A DNA stretch of 64,000 nt. Source: Himantopus leucocephalus. Lineage: Eukaryota > Chordata > Aves > Charadriiformes > Recurvirostridae. Numbering within the stretch: the first letter of the stretch is position 1; every line of letters starts with the position of its first letter. Made by a program: the position numbers and the translations under genes. Under the pieces are notes generated by a model that saw only the letters and a program-made list of their open reading frames with translations, was not told the DNA's origin and made no database searches. Shown here one piece after another: positions 1 through 11,930 of the stretch. The stretch is from NCBI GenBank assembly GCA_003993805.1, contig RSEF01000004.1, forward strand, positions 68,969,076 through 69,033,075, given 5' to 3'.

Positions 1-2078
1 CAACATACTACATGTCTGAGCCTGTATGCTCTATAGTAAATACAGCTGTACGCTAAGGGTTACAGTCACAATTCACACGCGTGAATTGGCATCACCCTCC
101 TGCATTGCCACCAGCTGGGATCCAAGGCAGAGCTAATACAGCTGTGATGTATCAACCGGTGGCAATCTGGAGCTCAAACTAGAAGGATCTGCCCACTGAG
201 GGATGTTTTCTTCATGACAATAGTGTCACTGTAGGAGATGAGAGAGCATGTCTAGAAGCCAACTGTGTGCCTTGCCAGGCAGTAGCAGCACTCGATCTGG
301 TACCGTGGATGAAACCTGATGAAATATTCCTTTTGTAAAACTCAAATAAAAAACCTCAAATCAAAGAACCCTGAAATGCTGCAAATGAAACACTGTCTGG
401 GGTGGTAGCATCACTGATAAGTGTAATCCTGGATGAGCCACGCACTTAGGAAAATTCAGAAATATTGAACAGGGAGAGGAAAGTACCAAAGAACAGCTCC
501 AGCCAGCACATGTAAGTATTGATTGCTCTGTCTATTTCATGGCATGCAAACTCTCAATTTTTCACTGAAACTACCTTCCTGGAAGTGTTACTTGAAAACC
601 ACTAATACCAAATGCCCCCTGCCTATCTGATGCGCCATATTGTTCCATCGCCATCAATAGGGTGGGAGATGCTTATTAAAATCAGCAGGGAATAACAAGG
701 TTCCTTCTGGTTTCACCAGAGGGTAAATCAGGTTCATTTAATGGGTGTAAATGAGATTAGAAGTAGACCAGCTGCACATACTTCAGAGAGGCTTATCATA
801 ACATAAACAGAGGTGTTTATTCATTAAAGTGTAAATGCTATAATTTCTCACTGCTTTGCTCCATTTTCTAAGTAGTTTCACACATATATAGATGCTGATG
901 TCAGAATAACCCATTAGATCATCTGCTGTGACTTTCTTTTAGTATTAGGCCTTTACATTTTACCCCATTAGTTTACCTTTATTGAAAAAGCTTGTCTGTA
1001 ACTCACACTTAACTAAAATATAACTTCTGTTAGGCTAAAACATATCTCCCAGGAAAACATCCAGTTTTGATTTGACATGAAAACTGAAAATCTATCAGCT
1101 CTCACAGTATTTTGTTCCAGCAATTAGTTACACCCTTCCTTTAAAATCATACACCTAATTTGAATTGTTTTGCTTCAGCTTTCTACTATAAGCTTCACTT
1201 TGTTTGCTATATTAAAGACGTTTTTCCTATGATGCATTTTCTACCCCAAGAGATACTTATGCAATGTTCTTTTTTTTATACAAAATTCAGATTTAAATCT
1301 TCACCGTAAACTAAGCAAATTCAGTTCTTTAAATATTTGTGTGCACTAAAACAAAACAAAACAAAACAAAATGTTCTCTGTCTTGGTTTGATTAGCCCAA
1401 GTAAACTAGCAATTGCTGAATGAGCCATGAAGACTAGGTCAACTTGGCTTTAATTTCAGCTGGCAGCCTACTTTTTTTTTCCCAAACACCTCTATAAATT
1501 TTAGCACTTCTACCGCCCAGGTTGAAATTTTAATTTTATTATCTACTCTGCTGTTCTTATTCGAGTTAGCTAACTCAGATTTGCCAACCCAAATTAAGAA
1601 CACTCCTTTTTCTTTGCTATTGCAAATGTATATTAAAGGATCCTGGCCGAGTCCTTGGCTGTTCTTGCTTCCAACTACACCACTCTGAACTCTCTCCGAC
1701 AGAGGCAGAAGCAGATGTGACTACACCTTGGCATCCCCAGGGCACATCCCAGCCCAACAGTGCAAACCCATCCTCAGCAACGGGAAGCGCTGAATCGTAG
1801 TCTGGACCGGTTGAAGTGCAGGCAACTGGCCCGTTCTCCCACTTCTGCCAAGAAGGCAGTGATGTCTGGCAGAAGAGCAGAGCAGACAACCGGGAACAGT
1901 AAAGTTTCAAACCACTGCAGCTAAATCCACTGCTCTAACTGCTGACTACCCAGGGTGCCACACAGTCCTCCCACAAACTCAGAAGTACGCTACATTTTTA
2001 ATGGTCCCATTCCCTCCGATTCAGACTTTTTTCATCAGGGAGAAAATGAATTAATTAAAAGACAGTGGAAATACGTAC
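1..2078. other. intergenic stretch, no gene recognised
   Basis: AT-rich sequence with no exon I can support. It contains a short AAAAC pentanucleotide run at 1348-1371. A locally GC-richer patch at about 1640-1910 is open for 97 codons on the minus strand, but it has no recognisable protein and no convincing splice context. Confidence 0.5.
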
Positions 2079-2260
2079 ATCTGCAGAACCCAGGCACTGC
2101 AAAAAGAAGGCTGTTGTTTTAGCTCGAGGTTTCAGCCGAAGGAAAGGATCAAAATTAATGATGACCTCAATTAAATTTCTATAGTATCTCTGGGGAAACT
2201 TCAAGCCATATGTTGAAATCCCTTTAATGTTAATGCGTATGACTTGTTCTCCCATCAAGG
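2079..2260 (-). CDS. candidate internal exon of an unidentified minus-strand gene
   Basis: Read on the minus strand, a pyrimidine-rich acceptor (TCTCCTCTAG) ends just above 2260 and a donor (GAT|GTACGT) starts just below 2079. The 182 bases between them are two bases of a split codon plus 60 open codons. The peptide is varied and protein-like, for example it contains GISTYGLKFPQRYY and AFFLQCLGSAD. I do not recognise the family, and no partner exon was found nearby on the same strand. In mammals FGL1 lies upstream of PCM1 on the opposite strand, but this peptide is not fibrinogen-like. It could be one exon of a long-intron gene continuing off the left edge, or a relic. What is seen is the frame and splice sites; gene status is inferred. 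Confidence 0.4.
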
Positions 2261-5200
2261 CTAGAGGAGACGCTTATGCCTCACGTTTCTGTGTTGGAGG
2301 ACAGAATGTACCAAAATGATTGTGTGAGGAAGGGAACAAAAGGACAAAGAGGTCACAGTAGACGCAATGATATATGCTTTTCTGTTTTAGATATTTAAAG
2401 GGATGCCGTACAAGAAAGAGAAAAAGAGGAAGACAGGGTTTAGTAATACATGGTCAGTGTTCACATATGTTACCGATCAGCAGAAAAGCTATTTGAAGTG
2501 AAAGAGCTGAAAATTCAAAGTCAGTTAATTAAGTCCTTATCATCCAGTGAAGTAATTGTATGGGGTACGACACAATAGAAAAGCTCACCCAACAGTTAAT
2601 TGTATTAGTTGCAGCAGAATTACTACAAGGATGGGGTTGGCCCATGTTGTTAGGTGACTCACAACTGTAGTTTGCAGCACGGATGACATGTCCAATTACC
2701 CCGCGTGGAGAACAAAGAGAAATGTTATGCCATAGGATTCCCATAGTCCAAGCTAAACCCTGTATATTCTACAATGATTAAAGCAGTAAAACAGCTAAAT
2801 ACATCCCCATTATTATAGATCATATACCCATCAAGATTCCTACAGATATTAGAATGTCCTTCATACTAATACTTTTCTTTATGCTTGGAAACCAAAGAGA
2901 GCAGATCTGTTGTATTTTTGTAAATAAAACACCTTAGAGCTCCCTCAGGACACTAAGGAAGATCTATTCAATTTTCTCCTAAAAAGCTTGTTTCTTTTCC
3001 CATGACAGAAACACAATTTCTCTTTCAGGCATTTGCACATACATTTTTGTTGTGGCCTTCATTCTTGGCCAGCTACTGCATCTCTTACAAATCCTTACGA
3101 CTGCCTTCACTGACAAGGCTCAGATAGCACCATTAACCCACAGTCAAGGGCACTGTGTCACTTAGCAGACTCTTTTTTTAATCAGACACCTTTGATCCCA
3201 GGCAATACTTATCAGCTGACATGTCACCGAGAATGTAATCCATATTAAAAAAAGGTCCACAGTGGATAGTCTCCCCCGGTAAATACTGCCCAGAAAACTA
3301 GTTTACCCCGAGTAGGATAAGGTATGCAATCAAAAGGGGAGAAAGAGACAGAAAAGGGGGAAGTCAATAGGACAACAATACAGTGACAATTTTAAATCAG
3401 AAAATTAAACAATTTGAAAAAGGAGATGTGCAAAAAAAAAAAATGTCCAAAATGTAACAGTTTAGGTCAGATCAAAATAAAGTGAGGTTTTTACTTCCTC
3501 TAGGAGATTTGAATAGTCAATTGTCTTTCCAGGAAGTGGAAATGGTGTAGGTTCTTTTTGCGGCTTTGTCATCATCCTTAAATGCAAACTGATCTAAAAT
3601 TTGTCATTCAGTGGCACATAGTTTATTTCTTTAAAATTTTTTGTGATTAAAAATGGGCCTGGTAGTACGTTTCCAAAACACGTGTTGCCTGCTATTCAAC
3701 TTCTTGTACACTTTTTCAAAGTCCATCTGCATTCATTGTTTGGGAGGAGGAAACCTCCCAGGTTTTAGAAAATGCCTTTTCTTTTCTCCAGTGATACTCC
3801 TGACACGTATGTCTGTGATCATTTCCTCTTCCCTCACTTGCAAGACCAGAAAAAATCTTGACAGCCTAACCCACAACTATTTTAAAGCGGTGCTTGGTGC
3901 CCTCACTACTTTCCCAGTTTTGCCACCTAGAACTACCTCTTCTGAAGGGAACATGCAAGTAGGAGTGGAGAAATCTGAGCTATACAAAGCTCCCCAAACA
4001 TCTCCCAGCCTAAGAAGCTGGTCCTCGTCTCTCCTCTTAGTGTGTTGATTGTCTTCTTTCATTAGCTCACAGATGGGGATGAAGTTCAAGCACACGGAAC
4101 AAGTAGCTACTGTTCTGTGAAGGAAGATTTTTTTTTTTTTTTAAATAGTAATGTAAAACTGCATGACAACTATGCATTAAAAAGGAGGGGGTTAGGCTGC
4201 AAAACTGTCTGCCAGATGCTTTACGGTTGTCTAAGCAAACTTAACCTGGACATCTCATCTGTATAGACAATGACACTATCTTTGAAAATAAGATCTACTG
4301 CCTTTTCCCCTCCTTTTTTCTCAGGCGTTCTGTGTGTGCTCAGGACACACAAGGGAGCTGAATTACGCTTTCCCTGGTAACATAAGTGTTCCATTTCTAT
4401 CCTTCACATTCTTGACTTTATAACTTCCAAGCCTAAAGATGCAAAAGAAGAAATAGTCCAGTCCCTCAACTTTACCTATAACCATGTCATATGAATATGG
4501 TAAGCTCCATTTTGAAGTTCTGCATATTCAAACGAGAGTTTGATCTAGCACTCTGATTGGAACACCTGACACTTCCAGAAATAATGTGCGTTAATATCCA
4601 GGAATNAACCATGTCATATGAATATGGTAAGCTCCATTTTGAAGTTCTGCGTATTCAAACGAGAGTTTGATCTAGCACTCTGATTGGAACACCTAACACT
4701 TCCAGAAATAATGTGCGTTAATATCCAGGAACGATGGAGTTGTTCAAGTCCCAACACTGTCATTTATCTTAAGTTTTTCTTCAGCTTTCCTGTTGTTCAA
4801 AGCCCATATATTATATGTGTGTATGTGGATAGATAAATAATTTCTAATTTCCTCCCTTCATTTTAGATTAATGCAACTCTTCAGCTTCCTTGCTTAAGGT
4901 GTGCTCTCCATTTTATCCTAGTAGTCTTTTTCTCACCTGTCTCGGTCTTAATCCATCTTTCTCGAACACAAATACGTAGCTCTTATTCTTCTTCCTGAAT
5001 GTAGTATTTATATACATACAAAGAGATAGCCAAGAGATAGCTAAAGGATTAGAAAGTTATACCAATAATATAGTGTCACCCCCTATAATACTAAGCACTG
5101 CTTTCTGAACAGCTAATGAGCTTCCTTCAACCCCCAACAAGAAGCTGAATGAATTATTAATCACAGATGGAAATGAAAAACTCTTGAAAAAGTTTAGAAA

Positions 5201-6139
5201 GGGGGAAAGTAGCAGTCAATGTATGTATTTTCAAAAAGCTTTCATGGTTTTGTTATCATGTATAGCTGCAAAATGGGAGTCAGTTGAGCATCAGGTTTCA
5301 AATTACTACAGCTTAATAACAATTCTTATTTTATTCATGCAATATGCGCTCATCATAGCGAGCTGATAAAAGGTTATGCAAAGAACACATAGATTGCCTG
5401 CCTCTTAGTTACATAACCTACATCAACAAGTGGGACTAAACATTAAAAAGGTAAATATGGCACACAAGCCCTGGTTTCAGATCGAATTGCTGTTATCAAG
5501 CCGTTCATCTCAAGAAGGAGCAGATGGATTCGTTTGTTAACAGACTCTCTGATGATCTTTAAAAGGGAGAACGGAGCCATTGCTGCAGTAAGTGAAAAAT
5601 AACATGCATACTGAAATAAAAAGTATTCTTGTTTTTCACACAGAATGTTTTGTAATAAAGACTGGAATTAAGACTTCTGAAGTATAGGAATTCTAAAACA
5701 GAAATCCTAAAGGCAAGCAAACATTGAAGAGAACAGTGTCATGTAGGCTAATGACTAAACAGTGCAACCATTTCTCTGAAACATCCTTCAGCTATAAACA
5801 CAATTTCCAAAGCAGTATGAAATCGTTTTCTACATTCCAGCATAAGATAAGCAGCAAAAATTAAAGACATTATGAAGCAATGACTTTCACTAGAGACTAC
5901 TCAATGGGACCAGTGATTATTCAGAATCAAGTCCCATTCAAGCAGAACAGCTTCATGATAGGTTTATACAGTTGTGCAGTTCTGATTGCTTCCATCTGCC
6001 ATGGGGAAGGCACGATGGATTACCATTTATCTATTCACCTAAGCCTTTGGAATTAACCAGGAAAAGGTCTCCCAGAAACCCTGTAATTACCCAAGAATTT
6101 AGTTGCCTCTGCACAGAGATTTTGTATTACCTTTGGGAT
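2261..6139. other. intergenic stretch, no gene recognised
   Basis: AT-rich, no supportable exon. It contains a run of about 14 T near 4129-4142 and the duplicated contig-end segment described separately. A 131-codon plus-strand open frame at 3653-4048 has low-complexity hydrophobic and serine content and no recognisable domain, so it is not called. Confidence 0.5.
4480..4731. repeat. 125-base direct duplication around a single N (assembly join)
   Basis: Bases 4480-4604 and 4607-4731 are the same 125-base sequence, separated by T and one N (4606). They differ at only two places: A4524 versus G4651 and G4568 versus A4695. Near identity, equal length and the N at the junction indicate two overlapping contig ends placed side by side instead of merged, with the mismatches probably allelic. 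It should not be read as a real tandem duplication. Confidence 0.9.
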
Positions 6140-7160
6140 GACAGGACTCATAGGGTAGTGACTGATGGGTCATACTCTAACTGGAGGACGGTGTCAAGTG
6201 AAGGACTACAGGGATCTATCCTGGAACGTGTCACGCTTAGTGTCTTTATCAATGAGCTCGAGGAGATGACGGAGTATACTCTAATCANTGACGGAGTATA
6301 CTCTCATCCAGTTTACAGATCTCACTGAAGTGGGGGACAGTCAACACACTTAAGGTCAGGGCTGCCATTTAGTGAAACCCAAACAGACTGGAGGAATGGG
6401 CTCTTCTGCAAGGACAGATGCAAAAACCCCAACCTGGAGAGAGGCAACCCTCTTCAAGGTTTCTGACTGGAGACCAGTTCTGCAGAAAATGCCCTGGGGG
6501 TCCTGGCATACAGTGAGCTTAACTTAGAGCCCATAGTGCACTCTGGCAGCAAAACAGGGCAACAGCATCCTGGGCTGTATTACCAGGAACACAGTCAGCA
6601 GATCAAGGGTAGTATTTGTTGCACTCTAGCACTCCTTAGATGGCATCATGTACTGTGTCTCGATTTGGATTCTCCTGTGCAAGAAAGACATTGATAAACT
6701 GGGATGAGTTCAGCACAGGGCCACGCGGCTGGTCAGGGGCTGGAGTGCTCATCCTCAGAGCAGAGACTGTGGGACTGGAGCTTTCCCAGCCTGGAGAAGA
6801 GATGGTTTTGGGGGAGATCTACCAGCAGCCCCCCAGTACTCACAGGGAGGTTATCAAGAAGATGGACCCAGGTTCTTCATAGTGGTGCATGGTGGTCTTG
6901 CAGTGGTGCAAGATGAGAGAAGTAATTGTAAATTGAAACAAGAGAGGTTCAGATTGGATATAAGTAGAATCTTTTTCACCATGAGGACATCAAGCAATGG
7001 AGCAGGTTGCCCAGAGAGGCTGTGCAGTCTCCATCCTTGGAGACTTTCAAGACCTGATTGGATGACGTGCTAAGCAACCTGGTCTGATCTTATATGTGGC
7101 CCTGCTTGGATGGAAACTAAGGACTCTTCCAATCTGGAGTATTCTATGATCCTATCGTCC
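6140..7160 (+). mobile_element. CR1 LINE fragment, 3' part, plus orientation
   Basis: The sequence follows the 3' half of an avian CR1 element. A degraded reverse-transcriptase segment reads like the family's GSIL...FIN.L block at about 6205-6255. Next come the usual end-of-ORF2 blocks, including the stretch about mean CR1 text 'agattggatata...ggttgcccagagaggctgtg' split over 6952-7025, and the terminal ATTCTATGATCCTAT at about 7140-7156. Frames are broken throughout, so it is a dead copy. A single N at 6288 lies inside it. Confidence 0.85.
6267..6309. repeat. about 21-base repeat flanking a single N (assembly join)
   Basis: The block TGACGGAGTATACTCT occurs at 6267-6282 and again at 6289-6304, on either side of the N at 6288. 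The following few bases are also similar. As at 4606, this is most simply an unmerged overlap of two contig ends. Confidence 0.8.
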
Positions 7161-9750
7161 TTTATAAACCACATGTTATTTCGTATCCTTTTCCTGGAAC
7201 TTTCCACAAAGACAGATGAGAGGTGTACATCACTTGTCTCTTCTTCCATAAACCTGGTCTCCTCTCTCTTCTCCTGCCACTAACATTGAAAGACAACATC
7301 TCCATCTATAGATTAGAGCAATTAAGAAGAGAAGAAAAAGGCACTGCAAAAACAGCCAGATCCCTGTCTGATTTTGAGTTGGAACCAAGAGCTCGATATA
7401 TTTACAAATAACTAAAATCAGCTAAAGAACGCTGTCTGTCTCTGAGACTAAACACTGCGGTCTGGCTCACATGCACATGCTTCTCTTCTCTTCCAAGACA
7501 GACTGGCTGCATCCAAACTGTCTACTGAAAAAACTCTACTGGTCCACACTCTATTGACGCATTATCTAGGCGAATACTAACTGGCATGGCCAAAAAACAT
7601 CCCAGGAATTGTGTTAACAACTAAGCAGGGCCTTAGGCCAGCGCTTAAGCTGGTACAGATCTCTCCAATGGCATCATTCACATATTTATCGACATAGACT
7701 ACAATCGATTCAGCAATGAATGACAAGTGAAGCCCAGGTTAAAAAAAAAATTAAAAAAAGAAAGAAAAGTGGTAAATACAGTCTTGAAGGATGACCATCA
7801 CAGCATCACATTTGCTATTCGCTGACAGCTTTCAATAGTTTCGTAACACTATGGGAAGCATTACTTTTAAAGAATGGTTCACGTCAATTCATTTAACTAT
7901 TATGATATATAGGTTTCATCTTAAGTTTGTGCCTCTGGAATACTGCCATGGTCTATTCATCTCTCCTGTTACACCCTCTATCGCACCCAGTGAAATAATC
8001 TCAGAAATTTTTCCATCACATATCCATCAGTACTCAGTTGCCACTACACCAGTAATCCCATTTCCTGTATATCCTGCATTATGTGAGTCTTTCTTTACAC
8101 AAGTCAACATACCCTTGCAGCAGTCAGCCACTTCTACAGACCCTCTAACACCAAATGTGCAAAAGCATCAACTATGTCCTTTCATTTCACCTTAATGAGG
8201 TGTCAATGAAAACACAACACGCAACTGGAATCAAAGAACTTTGTCCAGCTCCTGAGAACCTCTTAAAGCAAATGTACTTGGCAGCAGTTTTCAACAGTAT
8301 AATCCTTAACAAATACCTTAACCTCAGCCACTGACATTTCAAGCTCCATGGGACAGGTGTTTTTCAGGCAAACCTGGTGTGCTGGTATAACATAAAGAGG
8401 CATGGTGAGATGCTGCTAGGGAATACATGACTTTACACTGCTCATTCTGAAAGGTCGGGTTGGAATGCACTAGAAATGGAGGCAAAAGAAGCAACAATTA
8501 AATATTATTGCCTATGTTATGCACAGAATCTAAACAAGCACAAGGAAAATAACAAAATGCACTGGACGGCGAATTACTCGGGAAGGGTTCAGTTATGACA
8601 CCCTCACAGCAGGTGCTCAGGGGCTCAGAAGAGTGAGGTACCTCGCCGGTGGGGATCACCATTCATTACGTGTATCAGGATCACCTGCTAAAAACCTCTA
8701 TCACCCATTTCATGACAGCGCGCTGTCCTTAGAGGAGCTTGGCTCACCAGAAAGCATTAAGGGGATATAAACTGAGATATGAAAAGAGCAGGTCCAGCCC
8801 AGTACTGCGCTAGTAAAGAGAACCGCCTGAATGCTCAGAGCGGTCTAACTGGTTCCTCAGCAGCTAAGCTATACACCCTCACTTTGCTAGAGAATATATG
8901 GAAGTGTCATTATCATTCCCATGAAATTATTATTCACATATTAATATTCATTTATCCGAAATTCCTCTTTAACAGATGCTCATCACCAAGGTGTGGTGAA
9001 GCTCAGTACTGAACAGGGACCTTTGCAAAACCACAACCACATCACAGGCCTAGAAGCTTACACGCTCATACCTTCTGGTACTAAATAATGTGCTGGACAC
9101 AGCTCCTGCTGGTAAATCACTGTGGTCTCTTACTCCAGTATCAACAATTTAATGGGTTCTACTTAGCACTCCTGCTAGGGAATGGAGTAAAATTTTGCTG
9201 TCTCCACACTCCAAAAGAATGGTGCATTTCACAGGCCTGGGCTTCTACAACTCCCTGGACCTTTTGTGTTGACTGAAGGAGTAATTACTGACAGACTATG
9301 GAGACAGAGCATTTGATTTGGGCAGAACCATCAGAGTGATGACTGCACTGCATTTTATAGGGGAGGAATTGTAACAATACCCGGCACCAACAGAGCACAT
9401 CCAGAGTGACTGTAGCTATGCCAAGAAAGCTACGCTTTGTACCACAACACAAGCCTCACATACCTGTGGAATTAACCCACTTCTGCTGTCGTAACAACAT
9501 CTACATGAGTAGTTCCAGATGGACTCAGAGATTACACAATTTCAGAGTCTTAGCTGACATGTTATGTCAGTAGATGTATTTACTGGAGACATATTCCGAG
9601 ATACACAGACTTACCTAGAATAAAAAGAGAAATGAGTGTGCAATGTGGGCTAATCCAGACAATAGGGCAATGAAGAAAACAAAAAGTTATACAATAAATT
9701 GCTGAACACAGCAAAACAAACTATGCTCACTGAGGTCCCAGTTCTGCAAG
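7161..9750. other. intergenic stretch, no gene recognised
   Basis: No exon or RNA gene is supported. A 114-codon plus-strand open frame at 7851-8195 lacks a recognisable domain. An A-rich tract is at about 7741-7768. Confidence 0.5.
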
Positions 9751-9872
9751 GTCATAGAGTCATAGAATTGTTTAGGTTGGAAGAGACCTGTAAGATCATT
9801 GAGTCCAACCGTTAACCTAGCACTGCCAAGTTACCACTAGACCATGTCCCTCAGCACCGCATCTGCAAGATA
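9751..9872 (-). mobile_element. CR1 LINE 3' end, minus orientation
   Basis: Starts with the reverse complement of the CR1 tail (GTCATAGAGTCATAGAATTG) and continues with the typical 'ggttggaagagacct' and 'gtccaaccgttaacctagca' blocks. Similarity fades after about 9872. It is a short 5'-truncated copy, as most CR1 insertions are. Confidence 0.9.
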
Positions 9873-11279
9873 CTGGACTCTTTGGAGAGCTGAGTCTTAA
9901 GTCTCTCTCGAGTTATGGGAGTAAGGGATCCAGCACCTTAAAGTATTAAACCTACATATTCTGAAATCTTACCTCAGAAGAAATTATGCCATTATCATTA
10001 CATCTGTGTTCTTGGCTAACTTACCATGAATCTCCCTTCAATAAGCACTTAAGTGTTCTGGAGAGGCAAATCATGAATACTGACTGAGCTGTCAGACTGC
10101 AAAAGCTGTCCTAAAAGCACGAACACAAAGCTGCTCATTTACTGGTTTTGACATAAATAATAATCAGGTTAAGCACTGAAGTACGTGAGGGATCCAAACA
10201 ATATAATGACAGGCTATCGTAATAGTCACAGCCTTCCAAAGCCGCCTCCTAGATCGGAATATAGAAGCCAAAAGAATGAATAAAGGTAAGTGGGTTTAAT
10301 CGTTGTTCAGTGCTTTAATCCACACAGAAGCTCCATACTCAAAAGGGAATTAGCCTTGGTGGTGAAGATTTACAGTAGCCAGGGAGGTTTTCTTGTGTAT
10401 GAGGAAGGATCAGTACAGCTGAAACCAATTATGTTACGTGAGAATAATAATGGTGAGAAGTCAAAAGTAAACCAGATGGAAAAGGAAAGGCCAAAACTAA
10501 GGAACACCATCCTTATTAAAAGGTTAGTGATAAAATGTCCTATGCCTTTGGTGCCGTCAGGACTGGCATGCTTCACAGTTACTTGGGCAGGTACGTCTTA
10601 AAATCAAAGAAATTATAGAGGAGAAAAACACCTTCACTGTATCACCTTGATGAGCAAAATATATGAAGATTTCTATTTGGATAGACTCTACTCTGTAAGA
10701 CCAAAACAATAGCTCTGTAAATGTCCATGAAATAACTATTTAAAAAAAAGAGAGGGAAAAGTCATGTTTGCAGTTCCTAAATATTACACAAAACAGGGGA
10801 ATTCACTTCTATGTCTCTTGAGTTTTGATGAGTCTTTTCACCTCTCCGTTGCCCCTTGCTGGTCCATAACCAGGAAACTCCATGTTGAAGTGACCTGAAG
10901 GAACTGTCTTCAATTATATTAGATGAACAGAAGGTAGCAAATATCTATGGAAATTGGATCACATCATCCTCATCTAAAAGGTTTGTTTGGTAAGTTAACT
11001 CTCTTTGATAAGTTAACTCATATCCCATCAGAGATTGTGTAGATCTATCAATTAATTAATAATGAATAATTAAGCAGGAAGTCAAACGCTTGTCAAGTCC
11101 AGAGAGAGGAAATTATTAATTAGATTAGATAATTGTTAATTTAGCAGGAAAACAGAGTGATTAATACAATAACTAAGGATGACGGGAACAGAAATTATTA
11201 AAATTGAAGTAAGAAGTAGTGTTGAAATAAGATATATAGGGCTAGAAAATTACCAACAGAATTCTCAGAGTATCACTCC
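9873..11279. other. intergenic stretch, no gene recognised
   Basis: No supportable gene. An open frame at 10290-10601 (103 codons) has no recognisable family. TAAT-rich, simple sequence occurs at 11046-11170. Confidence 0.5.
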
Positions 11280-11930
11280 TATTTTCACATTTTCACTAAT
11301 GAACTTGGAACAGAAAGGGAAAAGAGAGAAATGTGCCAATGAAATTTGGTGATGACATGTTAGGAAAAGTTTGCCTATGCAAAAAATGGTGTAAAGGAAG
11401 AACTGAAGGATATTGAGCACAGGAGCCGTAAATATGGGACGAAATGTAACAGGAAAGCAGGCAAGGTTATACAGTTCAGGGCTAATAAGAATTATTATTC
11501 ATCAGAAGCTGGTGTATCTTATATTTGAAACTACATAAGAAGGAAAAAGACCTGAGTATATTATGAACTCAATGGAGGACTGTGAGACAGTGCTGTTATT
11601 TGGATATGACAACAGACAAACGTGGAAAGTGTAAGAGGGGCATTTCCAAGAGAGAATGGGAAAAAAATTAAGAGTTGCACTACTGTGGCAGGATCAATGA
11701 CACTCTACCAACCATGGTCAAACCACTAATCAGGCTCAGGGAAGGGGTAGCAGAAAGATCAGGGGAAGACAGAGGTTTTTTACCTCTAAGGAGTGAGCTG
11801 ACAGCACAACTTCCTAATGCAGGTAGTAGGATTAAACAAAATCTCTAATTCAGATACAATTAGGTTATATTATTGTTGAAGCAGCAGAGGACTGGATTCA
11901 ATGACTTGGAGATGCATACCATTCCTGTGT
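11280..11930 (+). mobile_element. old, degraded CR1-like LINE, plus orientation
   Basis: Blocks in the right order resemble the end of an ancient sauropsid CR1-type ORF2. There is a segment like 'aatttggtgatgaca' (FADDT region) at about 11341-11358, 'gttatacagttcaggg' at about 11466-11481, an 'agaaggaaaaagacctgagtat' region at about 11538-11560, and a final 'gactggattcaatgacttgg' near 11890. All are heavily mutated. Boundaries are approximate, and this rests on pattern memory without an alignment. Confidence 0.5.

Noticed and set aside
3653..4048. 131-codon plus-strand open frame
   Set aside because: No recognisable domain, no splice or promoter context, composition typical of chance frames.
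5972..7073. Cluster of plus-strand open frames of 62-118 codons
   Set aside because: They largely overlap the CR1 fragment and an N; the frames are broken LINE sequence.
7851..8195. 114-codon plus-strand open frame
   Set aside because: No family recognised and no exon signals.
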